Below, piece by piece: positions 56,072 to 64,000 of a stretch of DNA of 64,000 nt. A program made the position numbers and the translations under genes. Source of the stretch: Lachnospiraceae bacterium C1.1 (GTDB taxonomy: Bacteria > Bacillota > Clostridia > Lachnospirales > Lachnospiraceae); contig JAUISW010000002.1 in the NCBI GenBank assembly GCA_030434875.1, positions 1-64,000 of the forward strand. Reading direction: 5' to 3'. The stretch's first letter is position 1, and every line of letters begins with the position of its first letter. The notes under the pieces are model-generated. The model did not search any database and was not told where the DNA came from. It saw nothing but the letters and a program-made list of their open reading frames with translations.

Positions 56072-56086
56072 CTGTCACAATCAAAA

Positions 56087-57640
56087 TTAATCAGAAGATT
56101 TCCATGCTCCGCTAAATCTGCCTGAGAATGAGAGTGAATCAGCTGAACCTGAGTACTCTTTCTTCTTAAGTTTGATACCATTAACTGTAACTTTCTTAAC
56201 AGCACCTTTATCATTAACGGTTACTTTTACGGAATCATCACTGCTTACAGTATAAGCTGAAATGGTCATAGGGATCCTGGCTTTCTTAAGAAGCTTCCTC
56301 TGTGTCTTATCTGACACATCAGGCTTCCGGATCTTAAAGTAAGTTCCGCCTACCTTTGCAGCCCTGGCGATCCTGATCCTTCCATAACAACCTGGGAACC
56401 ATCAGAGCCATAAATCTTAACATCTCCGTTGAATGCAGTTTTTTTGCCTTTGTAGAATGAACACTCTTCCGGATATTCTACGGTATAATCACCAACCTTA
56501 ACAGATACAGTCCTGGGAGAATTTTCCTCAACTGTAGTTTCAGATCCGGATTCCGGTGTGATAACAGTGACCTCGCATGCAGCAGTATATCCACCATCAT
56601 TAGTGGTAACCGTTATGGTTGTAGTACCTGCAGCAATTGCAGTCACATTTCCGTCAGCATCAACAGCTGCAACTGATTCATCCGAACTAACGGAATATGA
56701 GAGCCTGTTTTCACTCTGTACAGGAGCTTCGGTCAATATCTGATAGGGATCGTCAATAGTAATGTCTCCATCAATATTTCCTCCTTTTTTCAATATACGA
56801 GGTCATATCTTTGCTATCGGAATTACCATATACCGTTTCAAATGTAACATTTTTCTCCGGATGCTCAGCCTTATCTATTGTATAATTCTGCCTTACAGGT
56901 TCAAATCTATAGTTTCCGTTTTCACCTGATCTAACGATCAGCTCTGCTGTTCCTGCATCCACGTTATTATGTCCGGTTATTTCATAGTCATCATTTGAAA
57001 AAACAGTATCACCATTCTTTATCGTAAGCTCCGGCAAAACTTCCTTACCATTATATTTACAGCTTCCATTAACCGCTACAGTTGGAACAATATTCTTTTT
57101 AGCTATCGTTACGGTCAATTATTCCGCTGATGTATCCTGATGATCGTCATCTCCAAGCACCTTATACCAGACGCAGTAGCTTCCGGCATTTGTCTCGGCA
57201 GGGATATTCCTGCTGTACGATGAGTCTTCCGGAGTGGTCTTTTCATCTGAAGTCACTGCATAATAAATCGTTCCACCGGTTGCTATGCCCTTTCGCACAA
57301 TATTCTGCGGCTCACCGGTGTAGACAAGTTTTTTAGCTTTTGGTGATATCTCCACAGAGCTTTTTTCTTTCTCGGTCGCTGCCGTTACTGTAACAGTGCA
57401 GCTGTCTATCACCTTAGAACCGGTCGGTCCTGCTGCAGCTGTAATTGTCGCAGTGCCTTCGCCTTTTCCGGTAACTGTTCCATCAGCATCAACCTCTGCC
57501 ACGTTTTCATCACTGCTTTCCCAGATAATATCCTGATAGTAGATGTTTTTCGGAAGAACCTCCGCTTTAAGCTGTCTCGTTTTTTGAGGGGAACTTTATT
57601 GCTGGTGATCTGGACCATGATATGTAGATGTTTCTTTTTG
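56087..57640 (-). pseudogene. Big_2/Ig-like surface protein, multiply broken
   Basis: Read leftward from about 57640, the translation runs through several frames. NIYYQDIIWESSDENVAEVD and the following TVTGKGEGTATITA is a Big_2 domain; LVYTGEPQNI starts a Gly/Tyr-rich MBG-like domain; a nonsense TAA sits at 57119-57121 where DTSAE would continue into LTVTIAKKN. Another frame shift falls in an A-run near 56790, and a second Big_2 (SVSSDESVAAVDADGNVTAIA) follows. A last shift near 56370 leads to the C-terminal KVGGTYFKIRKPDVSDKTQRK. At least one nonsense and two frameshifts are visible, and no start or signal peptide was found, so the 5' end is missing too. Confidence 0.8.
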
Positions 57641-57730
57641 CTGAATGGCATGACATGGATTCTTAAAAGCTTAAGTCAGAATTTTTCATTCATAATTAGA
57701 ATATTTGTACCGGAGTAGTGTATTAATAGG

Positions 57731-57778
57731 GATAAACAAGTAGTCTAATAATACTTATTATTGGACTACTTGTTTATC
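57731..57778. promoter_or_regulatory. Long palindrome, recombinase site candidate 2
   Basis: Arms GATAAACAAGTAGTC (57731-57745) and GACTACTTGTTTATC (57764-57778) are perfect; the centre (57744-57765) holds TCTAATAAT and TTATTATTGGA, close to the site upstream of the tyrosine recombinase. It lies 169 bases before the serine recombinase. Confidence 0.65.
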
Positions 57779-57946
57779 TTATACTTACGATACCCAAATC
57801 AATCGTTTTTTTTCTAAGATCCATGTTTTTCTCAAATACGAATTTATTTTATTGTTCAATAAAACATTGTTTTTTAGCTATTTTAAGCATATAATTTTAG
57901 TAGTAAAATTAGTGAACGATAAAAGTTATACTTGGAGATAATAATT

Positions 57947-58630
57947 ATGATATATGGATATTGCAGAATATCTCGAAAAGAACAATCAATTACTCGTCAG
58001 ATCAGAAATATTAAAAACGAATATCCTGATGCACTTATAATGGAAGAAGCTTTTACCGGAACTAAGATGGAACGGCCCGAATGGATGAAGCTACATAAAA
58101 AAGTTAGATCCGGAGATATCATTGTTTTTGATTCAGTATCGAGAATGAGCAGAAATGCCGATGAAGGAGTTGAAACATATTTTGAACTTTACGAAAGGGA
58201 TATCCAGCTTATCTTTTTAAAGGAACATTATATAGACACAGCTGTTTATGCAGAAAATATGAAAGATAAGATAGAGCTGCAGGGTACAGATGAAGATGAG
58301 ATCTTCAAAGGTCTGAACAACTATTTCCGAAAGCTCGCTGAAAAACAGATCCGGATCGCATTTGAACAGGCAGAAAAAGAAGTACAGGACCTGCACCAAA
58401 GAACCAAGGAAGGAATTGAGACTGCCAGACTTAATGGCAAACAGATTGGGCAGCGTCCCGGGAATAAATTGCACGTAAAAAAACGAGGACCTGCAAAAGA
58501 AAAGATCATGAAATTCAGTAAGGATTTCAATGGAAACCTTTCAGATCCTGAATGTATTCAGCTTGTCGGAGTGAGCCGAAATACATATTATAAATATAAA
58601 AGAGAGCTAAAGCAGGCAATGATCCAGTAA
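57947..58630 (+). CDS. Serine recombinase (resolvase family)
   Basis: 227 residues from the ATG at 57947 (GGAG upstream). The catalytic domain has YGYCRISRKEQSITRQI (nucleophile Ser in CRIS), EAFTGTKMERPEW and SGDIIVFDSVSRMSRNADEG. A long helix and a C-terminal HTH (DPECIQLVGVSRNTYYKYKREL) follow, as in Tn3/gamma-delta-type resolvases, slightly longer than usual in the middle. It could resolve replicon dimers or be left from a transposon. A 48-bp palindrome lies upstream. No transposase of a Tn3 element is here. Confidence 0.9.
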   Translation: MIYGYCRISRKEQSITRQIRNIKNEYPDALIMEEAFTGTKMERPEWMKLHKKVRSGDIIVFDSVSRMSRNADEGVETYFELYERDIQLIFLKEHYIDTAVYAENMKDKIELQGTDEDEIFKGLNNYFRKLAEKQIRIAFEQAEKEVQDLHQRTKEGIETARLNGKQIGQRPGNKLHVKKRGPAKEKIMKFSKDFNGNLSDPECIQLVGVSRNTYYKYKRELKQAMIQ

Positions 58631-58729
58631 CTAGATTTTATATGATCGAGCCACCATTCTTTTACCACCGTTAATTAATTCAGTACTGTGGTAATTTAGA
58701 TCACTTGAAAGATATCGGAGGAATTGACC

Positions 58730-58834
58730 ATGAGCATAATACTCTCAAACAAATACTTGATGGCAAAAGAAGTGGGATTTGTCGATCAACTTATTGATGC
58801 TGCAATTATATTTGACTATAAAATCAATCAATGA
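58730..58834 (+). CDS. 34-residue open frame with strong ribosome site
   Basis: GGAGGAATTGACC precedes ATG 58730. The product (EVGFVDQLIDAAIIFDYKINQ at its end) has no signal or membrane helix and matches no family I know. It may be a tiny gene or a remnant downstream of the resolvase. Confidence 0.35.
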   Translation: MSIILSNKYLMAKEVGFVDQLIDAAIIFDYKINQ

Positions 58835-58873
58835 TAATTTTTAATCAGTTAATGTGTTTCAAAGGAGTAAACT

Positions 58874-59878
58874 ATGGCAATTATACAATGTCCCGAATGT
58901 AATAATGATGTTTCAACAACAGCTAAAGTCTGTCCACATTGCGGATATAGATTAAAAAAGCCCTATCTTCCATTAACTTTAATTATTATTGCTATTATGG
59001 CTATATGTGCAGTAGGAATAACATTCTTCTTAAAAAAGGTTGATAGTAATATTTTGACAGAAAGTAAATTCAATGAAAATACTAATACTACCTTAATGTA
59101 TCAAGGCTGGGCTTTTTCTATTCCTAAATGTTTCCTAAAAGAAAATTCATCTGATAAAGATACAAGAGTAACTTATCAACTAACAGAAACTAATAGTCAA
59201 GGTGCTCTTTTAGTTTTTGATAGTAAAGTAGTTGAAAAAGACGAATCACATAATTCTATTAGTAATAGCCTTTTTAAGGAATTTATGCTTAACTCTTCCG
59301 AAACAAAAGTATTCTATGTTTCAGGTCTTACTGGTACAATAAAAAAAGGGAAGGCATATATTAACAAAAAGAATATGGAATTTGAAAGATTTGAATTTTT
59401 TGATGCTAAAACTAATAGTATGATCTATGTGCTTATGGCTCAAACATATGAAACAAAATACGATTATTTATCAGATTTTGAAAAGATAATCAACTCAATG
59501 ATAAGAATAAATGGAATGTATGATGCAAAAAATATAGATAATACAGATAATACGGACAATATAGAAATTACATCTAATACAGATAACACGGACAATACAG
59601 AAATTACATCTAATACAGATAACACGGACAATACAGGAATTACATCTGATACAGAAATTACAGATATTACAGATAATAACATTGTTGGAAAGCAAGTATT
59701 TGTTACTGAAGCACTATCAATAAGAGATCGCCCTTCATCAGATGGTGAAAAAATAGGAAGTGCATATAATGGAGATCGTTATACAATTACAGCAATACCT
59801 GATGAAGAATGGTTTCAGATTGATTATAAAGGCATGATAGGATATGTACGTCAAAACGTTGTAAAAGTTACTGAATAG
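58874..59878 (+). CDS. Zinc-ribbon membrane protein with Asp/Asn/Thr repeats and SH3 domain
   Basis: 334 residues. An N-terminal zinc ribbon (CPECNND and CPHCGYRL, about 5-23), one membrane helix (about 31-52), a beta-rich extracellular domain (65-215), a low-complexity linker of three 12-residue repeats (TDNTDNTEITSN-like, DNA 59543-59650) plus partial copies, and a C-terminal SH3_3-like domain (VFVTEALSIRDRPSSDGEKIGSAYNGDRYTI). The zinc-ribbon head is cytosolic, the rest outside. AAGGAG precedes the ATG. The GIY-YIG gene starts 10 bases later, so the two are probably one operon. Confidence 0.75.
   Translation: MAIIQCPECNNDVSTTAKVCPHCGYRLKKPYLPLTLIIIAIMAICAVGITFFLKKVDSNILTESKFNENTNTTLMYQGWAFSIPKCFLKENSSDKDTRVTYQLTETNSQGALLVFDSKVVEKDESHNSISNSLFKEFMLNSSETKVFYVSGLTGTIKKGKAYINKKNMEFERFEFFDAKTNSMIYVLMAQTYETKYDYLSDFEKIINSMIRINGMYDAKNIDNTDNTDNIEITSNTDNTDNTEITSNTDNTDNTGITSDTEITDITDNNIVGKQVFVTEALSIRDRPSSDGEKIGSAYNGDRYTITAIPDEEWFQIDYKGMIGYVRQNVVKVTE
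59543..59650 (+). repeat. Three 36-bp tandem repeats in the linker
   Basis: Units at 59543-59578, 59579-59614 and 59615-59650 (ACAGATAA-ACGGACAATA-AATTACATCT pattern) differ at only a few positions. They encode 12-residue Asp/Asn/Thr-rich repeats and are likely to vary in number between strains. Confidence 0.85.
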
Positions 59879-59888
59879 AGGTCTATAC

Positions 59889-60593
59889 ATGTTATATATC
59901 ATTTTATTTATTATCATAGTAGCTCTAATATTTATATTTGTTATTAACGCAAACACAGACTATCAGCAAATAGAAGCAGATATTATTGATGATACAGCTT
60001 TTAAGATTGTTACTCAAAACATGAATAATTCAGAAATTTACACCAAAAGCGGAACTATGAGAGTTGCAATTGGTAAAAAGGTTGACGAAGAAATTGATAG
60101 AATTAATATTTTTTTAGATGCTAATAATGATGAATATATAAATCTATTAAAAGAAAAAAGGTTACTCAATGACAAAGATAAAATTAAAGTAAGAAAAAAA
60201 GCAAAAATTGTAAGGCTATTGAAAGATTATTACACCAATTATCGCAATAACTTAACTAATAGTGCCGTTGATGGCATGACCCCCGATGATTTCTTTTTGT
60301 ATAAAGCACATAATAGTGGAGATTATGTTGGTGTTTATGTGATTTATAATTTAGATAAAGATTTATACTATGTAGGACAAGCAAAAAGAATGTTATTTCG
60401 AGTTAATCAGCATTTTACAGGACATGGCAACGGAGATGTTTATTCTGATTATAAATATGGAGATAGATTTATCATTAAATTAATACTTCTATCTGAAAGT
60501 GGCTATGATGATATAGATAAATTAGAAAAAGATATGATATATCGCTATGATTCATACAATACTGGTTATAACAGGACTTCTGGAAACAGCTAA
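59889..60593 (+). CDS. Membrane-anchored GIY-YIG nuclease-like protein
   Basis: 234 residues. An N-terminal membrane helix (LYIILFIIIVALIFIFVI, about 2-20), a charged helical middle, then a GIY-YIG domain (about 143-234): GVYVIYNLDKDLYYVGQAKRM (GVY and YVG), an Arg in MLFRVNQH, KLEKDMIYRYD (catalytic Glu) and GYNRTSG (Asn). The key residues seem intact. This is a membrane-tethered layout, unlike UvrC or homing endonucleases. It probably forms an operon with the zinc-ribbon/SH3 protein 10 bases upstream. A terminator follows at 60666-60704. Confidence 0.8.
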   Translation: MLYIILFIIIVALIFIFVINANTDYQQIEADIIDDTAFKIVTQNMNNSEIYTKSGTMRVAIGKKVDEEIDRINIFLDANNDEYINLLKEKRLLNDKDKIKVRKKAKIVRLLKDYYTNYRNNLTNSAVDGMTPDDFFLYKAHNSGDYVGVYVIYNLDKDLYYVGQAKRMLFRVNQHFTGHGNGDVYSDYKYGDRFIIKLILLSESGYDDIDKLEKDMIYRYDSYNTGYNRTSGNS

Positions 60594-60665
60594 TTGACTA
60601 TTCCATCTATTATTATATAGTTAAATCTATATAATCTAAGCATAATTATCATCTTAAAAATATTA

Positions 60666-60704
60666 ATTACAAAAGGCCTCATAATCATCGAGGTCTTTTG
60701 TAAT
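60666..60704. terminator. Bidirectional terminator
   Basis: ATTACAAAAGGCCTC pairs with GAGGTCTTTTGTAAT around a 9-base loop. Confidence 0.85.
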
Positions 60705-60751
60705 TCTGTTCAATCTATACTGTATGCACTTTTTACAAATATCTTATATAA

Positions 60752-60918
60752 TTAATTTATTCCTAAAATCATTTTTGCTTTCTCTTCTGCAGATTTGTTC
60801 TTTCTATTTAATATCTTAAAAAATTTCTCAAATAACTCATCGCTTACATCTCCATCTTTCGGTCTAAATATTCCCTGCGTGTCATAATAGATGTCAGTGA
60901 AGCCAAAAAGTTTTTGTG
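60752..60918 (-). pseudogene. C-terminal gene fragment beside the IS element
   Basis: On the minus strand, an open frame ends at TAA 60752-60754 and reads coding-like protein (LFGFTDIYYDTQGIFRPKDG, then DELFEKFFKILNRKNKS). It has no start, and its upstream side runs into the IS3-like element. It is probably the end of a gene cut by that element. The family is not recognised. Confidence 0.4.
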
Positions 60919-60951
60919 GTAGAATTTATATATCACAGGAAGGAGCTTCAC

Positions 60952-61449
60952 ATGAACTATAGTCCAGAACTCAAGGAGGCACTCTTACGTAGGATGCTTC
61001 CGCCAAACAACGAATCGCTCTCAAAGATTGCAAAGGAAGAAGGAATCGCCGAGCAAACGCTTCGTAACTGGCGTGATAAAGCCAGAAAAGAAGGAATGGC
61101 TGCCCCTGGTAATGATGCTGTTCCTGATGATTGGAGCACACAGGATAAATTTCTTGTAGTAGTTGAAACAGCCAGCATGAATGAAAATGAACTAGCTGAG
61201 TATGCTCGTCAAAAAGGCTTATACGTTGAGCAGATCAAGACTTGGAAAGATGCCTGTATGAATGCTAACGGCGGTATAGCCAAGGAAGCTGCCAGGCTTA
61301 ACAAAGAGCTTAAAGAATCTGAAAAGCAACGCAGAAAACTAGAAAAAGAAATTCAGCGTAAAGATAAAGCCCTTGCAGAAACTGCAGCATTACTTGTGCT
61401 GTCAAAAAAAGCAGATGCGATCTGGGGGGATCCAGAGGACGAGCAATAA
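60952..61449 (+). CDS. IS3-type transposase, first ORF (OrfA)
   Basis: 165 residues from the ATG at 60952 with GGAG upstream. HTH segment MNYSPELKEALLRRMLPP and ESLSKIAKEEGIAEQTLRNWRDKA, a second HTH-like part (ENELAEYARQKGLYVEQIKTW), and a coiled coil (LNKELKESEKQRRKLEKEI) ending LLVLSKKADAIWG. This matches OrfA of two-ORF IS3-family elements. An A-run (61406-61412) near the end is a possible frameshift site feeding OrfB. Confidence 0.8.
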   Translation: MNYSPELKEALLRRMLPPNNESLSKIAKEEGIAEQTLRNWRDKARKEGMAAPGNDAVPDDWSTQDKFLVVVETASMNENELAEYARQKGLYVEQIKTWKDACMNANGGIAKEAARLNKELKESEKQRRKLEKEIQRKDKALAETAALLVLSKKADAIWGDPEDEQ

Positions 61450-61703
61450 GCGCCGCAGATCGCAGTGAAGCCATAAAGCTTATTGATGAAGCAGTATCGA
61501 GCGGAGCACATCTTTCTAAGACATGTGAGCGTATAGGTATAACTGAACGCACCTATTATAGGTGGAAAAAATTAAATACCGAGTATGCTTCCTACGAGTA
61601 TCGACGTGCACATGTGGATCATACGAATCCGTCAAATAAGTTATCTTGTGAAGAACGTACTAAAATAATTGATACATGTTGCAGTGAAAAATACGCTGTT
61701 TAG
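61446..61703 (+). pseudogene. IS3-type transposase, OrfB 5' part, truncated
   Basis: In the -1 frame relative to OrfA the sequence reads SAADRSEAIKLIDEAVSSG and ERIGITERTYYRWKKL, then SNKLSCEERTKIIDTCCSEKYA, the usual OrfB N-terminus. It breaks at about 61697 where the next element begins and ends in TAG 61701-61703. The DDE catalytic part is missing here and may lie right of the window beyond the IS21 element. Confidence 0.75.
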
Positions 61704-61913
61704 TGCATAATAGAATTACCTAAAGTTGCAGAGCAAATTCCTCAAAGTTGCAGAGGGAATTTCCCTATTATTGCAGCTGATGTTTGGTACTCCCTTAAGC
61801 CCACATAATGCATGTAAGTTTAAGGGAATATCAAACATCCATTGCAGACATACATTGATTTCATTATCCTTGAATTGTTGTTGCAGACAATTAATCAAGG
61901 AGGAGAAAGGAGT

Positions 61914-63446
61914 ATGCTTGCAATGGACAAGGTACATTCTATCAGACAGCTCTATTATGAGCAAGGTAAAGACATACCTACAATCATTGCGGAGACCGGT
62001 CATGACCGTAAGACCATAGTCAAATATCTTGATATGACCGATTTCAATCTTTCGGAACCAAAACCATCTGATCCGGAAGCCATATGTCCCAAGTTGGACA
62101 AATATAAGCCGATAATAGACGAGTGGTTAAACGAGGATAAGAAAGCGCCCCGTAAACAGCGTCATACGGCTAAGAGGGTCTTTAAGAGACTCGAAAAAGA
62201 AGTTGCGGGCTTTGAATGTTCATATCGTCTCGTAGCCCAGTATGTTGCTTATAAAAAGCAGCAGTTGCACCTTGATAACAGAAAAGGTTACATACCGCTA
62301 ATCCATTATCCTGGAGAAGCACAGGCTGACTTTGGTACTGCCACGTTCTTTGAAAACGGTATGGAACACGAAGGTAAATATCTTGTTCTCTCATTTCCGC
62401 AAAGCAATGCCGGTTTTCCACAGCTGCTGTATGGAGAGAATGCAGAGTGCCTCATGGAAGGAATGATTGCCATTTTCAAATACATAGGCGGTGTGCCTAA
62501 GGAAATATGGTTTGATAATGCATCTTCCATGGTCACGAACATTCTTAAAGACGGAGAACGTAACCTGACCGATAAATTCATCCGCTTCAGTTCCCACTAT
62601 GGATTCAGCTATAAATTTATGAATCCAAACTCCGGAAATGAGAAAGGCAACGTAGAAGCTAAGGTCAGGTATTCAAGAAACAACTTTCTTGTCCCGGTTC
62701 CTCATTTTATCAGCCTTGCTGATTACAACAAGCAGCTTCTTAATGAGGCACAACAGGATACTAACCGAGAGCATTATCGTCACGAGGGAGTTACCATAGA
62801 GGAACTCTTCGAGGCGGATAAAAAGGTCCTGTTACCAATCCCTGATACTGACTTTGACAGCTCACGATATCAGACTGCAAAGACAGACAAATGGGGAAGG
62901 TTCACACTTGAAGAAGGAAAGCATGAATACTCTGCTTCTCCGGAGCTTTCAAGTGGCCTCGTATGGCTTAAGATAACCTCTGACAAGGTCTTTGTAATGG
63001 ATATGAACCACAAACCGATAGTCACGCACAGAAGGCTATATGGCAACTATAAGCAGTCTGTAATGGACTGGGTTCCTTATCTTACAGCCATATCCAGAAA
63101 ACCACGTTCTCTGTTTAACAGTGGCATATATGAGATGATGCCTAAGTCCATGCAAACGTATGTCAAAAGCTGCAGCAGTACTGACCGGGGCAAGATACTA
63201 AAATGCCTTGCTGAGCAGACAAAACGTACAGGGTTTGACAGTGCGCTCCAAACTGTAGAACAAGCTCTGATGTATCAGGCAACAGATCCTGACAGTCTGC
63301 AGAATCTTTACAGGCGGATTTTCTCGGATGTCCCGATTCTTCCACCAATGCCTGTTCAGAAAGGTATTCCCGGAATCATTCAGATGCCGGTTAACCTGTC
63401 TGACTATGACGAAGCCCTGAAGAAGGGAGATGCCATCAATGGATGA
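61914..63446 (+). CDS. istA: IS21-family transposase IstA
   Basis: 510 residues from the ATG at 61914 with AGGAG and AAAGGAG upstream. An N-terminal HTH (MDKVHSIRQLYYEQGKDIPTII), then an rve/DDE domain with PGEAQADFGTA (first Asp), IWFDNASSMV (second Asp region) and a Glu in KGNVEAKVRYSR. The C-terminus is the Mu-type beta barrel segment WGRFTLEEGKHEYSAS. The stop overlaps istB by 8 bases, standard for this family. Confidence 0.93.
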   Translation: MLAMDKVHSIRQLYYEQGKDIPTIIAETGHDRKTIVKYLDMTDFNLSEPKPSDPEAICPKLDKYKPIIDEWLNEDKKAPRKQRHTAKRVFKRLEKEVAGFECSYRLVAQYVAYKKQQLHLDNRKGYIPLIHYPGEAQADFGTATFFENGMEHEGKYLVLSFPQSNAGFPQLLYGENAECLMEGMIAIFKYIGGVPKEIWFDNASSMVTNILKDGERNLTDKFIRFSSHYGFSYKFMNPNSGNEKGNVEAKVRYSRNNFLVPVPHFISLADYNKQLLNEAQQDTNREHYRHEGVTIEELFEADKKVLLPIPDTDFDSSRYQTAKTDKWGRFTLEEGKHEYSASPELSSGLVWLKITSDKVFVMDMNHKPIVTHRRLYGNYKQSVMDWVPYLTAISRKPRSLFNSGIYEMMPKSMQTYVKSCSSTDRGKILKCLAEQTKRTGFDSALQTVEQALMYQATDPDSLQNLYRRIFSDVPILPPMPVQKGIPGIIQMPVNLSDYDEALKKGDAING

Positions 63447-64000
63447 ATATAAAGATGCAATAGCTTCCTGCTGCAAACAGCTCAGGCTTTCTGTTAATCT
63501 TGCCGAAAATGCCATGGTACAGGATGGCGAATCCCATCAGGCGTATTTGTATAACCTCTTTAATGAGGAAATACGATACCGAAAAGCCAGCCGTGTAACA
63601 AAGTACATAAACACGGCAGGTTTTCCATACACAAGTACATTTGCGGACTACAATCCATCTGAGGTACAGTTTCCTTCAGGTGTTACGATTGACAGCCTCA
63701 AGGCGCTTGAGTTCGTCAAGGAAGGCAACAACATCGTTATGTATGGTGGTACGGGAACAGGAAAGACCATGCTGTCCATTTGCATAGGCATTGCTGCCTG
63801 CAGCAGATGCATTCCGGTTAAGTTCTATAGAACAGCAGCTCTCATAAATCTGCTGTCCGAAGCCCAGGAAAAAGGAACTCTATCAGCTTTACAAAGAAAG
63901 CTAAACAAAGCGGATATCCTGATTCTGGATGAGTTTGGATATGTACCTTATAACAGGACAGGGGCTCAGCTCCTTTTCGATTATTTATCTGAGATACATG
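63439..64000 (+). CDS. istB: IS21-family helper ATPase IstB, cut by window end
   Basis: The first 187 residues of about 250. NNIVMYGGTGTGKTMLSICIG holds Walker A and ADILILDEFGYVPY Walker B. It is the DnaA/AAA-like ATPase that chooses the target for IstA. It starts inside istA (ATG at 63439, GGAGATG upstream). The sequence ends at the window edge, not at a stop codon. Confidence 0.93.
   Translation, partial: MDEYKDAIASCCKQLRLSVNLAENAMVQDGESHQAYLYNLFNEEIRYRKASRVTKYINTAGFPYTSTFADYNPSEVQFPSGVTIDSLKALEFVKEGNNIVMYGGTGTGKTMLSICIGIAACSRCIPVKFYRTAALINLLSEAQEKGTLSALQRKLNKADILILDEFGYVPYNRTGAQLLFDYLSEIH

Larger units (their letters stand above)
61697..64000 (+). mobile_element. IS21-family element (left part)
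   Basis: It starts near TGTTTAGTGCATAATAG, where the IS3-type OrfB is broken. The left end has two 12-bp repeats AAAGTTGCAGAG (61722-61733 and 61744-61755), 22 bases apart, as multiple transposase sites in IS21 ends do, and a further partial copy near 61768. A large inverted repeat (GATGTTTG at 61779, CCCTTAA/TTAAGGG, CAAACATC ending 61839) precedes istA. istA and istB follow. The right end is outside the window. Confidence 0.85.

Noticed and set aside
57947..58834. Tn3-type transposon around the serine recombinase
   Set aside because: No tnpA-like gene, no 38-bp inverted repeats recognised; only the resolvase is present.

Overview
The window looks like a low-GC, Gram-positive anaerobe of the Lachnospiraceae type (Butyrivibrio or Pseudobutyrivibrio-like; genus is inference). 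Grounds are the AT-rich DNA, strong GGAGG ribosome sites, lipobox lipoproteins, rubrerythrin/ferritin/thiol genes suited to oxygen-sensitive life, and GGDEF and HD-GYP proteins. It carries a plasmid-type replication initiator (5758-7197), an iteron origin (7201-8290) and a ParA/ParB operon (24341-27092). It also carries core-like genes (Lon, MnmA, citrate synthase, ferritin, the NagE/B/A operon). The best reading is the origin-proximal part of a secondary replicon: a chromid or megaplasmid.

Layout. 0.2-5.6 kb is a mostly leftward redox/sulfur set (ferritin-like protein, U32-like protein, rhodanese, thioredoxin, glutaredoxin) with a GH1 phospho-glucosidase and a HAD phosphatase. 5.6-8.8 kb is the replication locus: rep, an inverted iteron operator, about 17 iteron copies organised into four 64-65 bp modules, and three copies of a 15-bp palindrome TCCTCAC(C/G)GTGAGGA. 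8.9-14.8 kb holds a Sel1 lipoprotein, a SprT-like protein, TauE, a hemerythrin-like protein, a lethal-factor-like secreted protease and citrate synthase. 15-18.5 kb is a decayed sugar locus: an intact ROK regulator and VOC protein next to a lipoprotein stub, a frameshifted dehydrogenase and a PfkB kinase with an internal deletion. 18.7-24.2 kb has a membrane protein, a membrane spermidine-synthase-like protein, ferritin and an HD-GYP protein.

24.2-27.2 kb is the partition operon, with a fourth 15-bp palindrome just upstream and two small ribbon-helix-helix-like proteins at its end. 27.2-30.7 kb holds MarR-MATE and a BASS transporter beside a TetR regulator. 30.8-38.9 kb has lon behind a CIRCE element, then nagE-nagB-nagA with a metallo-hydrolase and a GTPase. 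39-46 kb is a sulfur/amino-acid block: O-acetylhomoserine sulfhydrylase, an amino-acid ABC transporter, an Rrf2 regulator, MnmA and an SDR. The fifth palindrome lies inside the first permease gene.

46-64 kb is accessory and rearranged. It holds a tyrosine recombinase and a serine recombinase, each preceded by a related AT-rich palindrome; a GGDEF protein; lipoproteins; gene stubs; a Big_2-domain surface-protein pseudogene; a membrane-anchored GIY-YIG protein; and an IS3-like element apparently interrupted by an IS21-family element that runs off the window. No tRNA, rRNA or CRISPR array was seen.

The most interesting signal is the 15-bp palindrome: five identical copies apart from the central base, clustered at rep and parA, a strong candidate for this replicon's own ParB centromere (parS).
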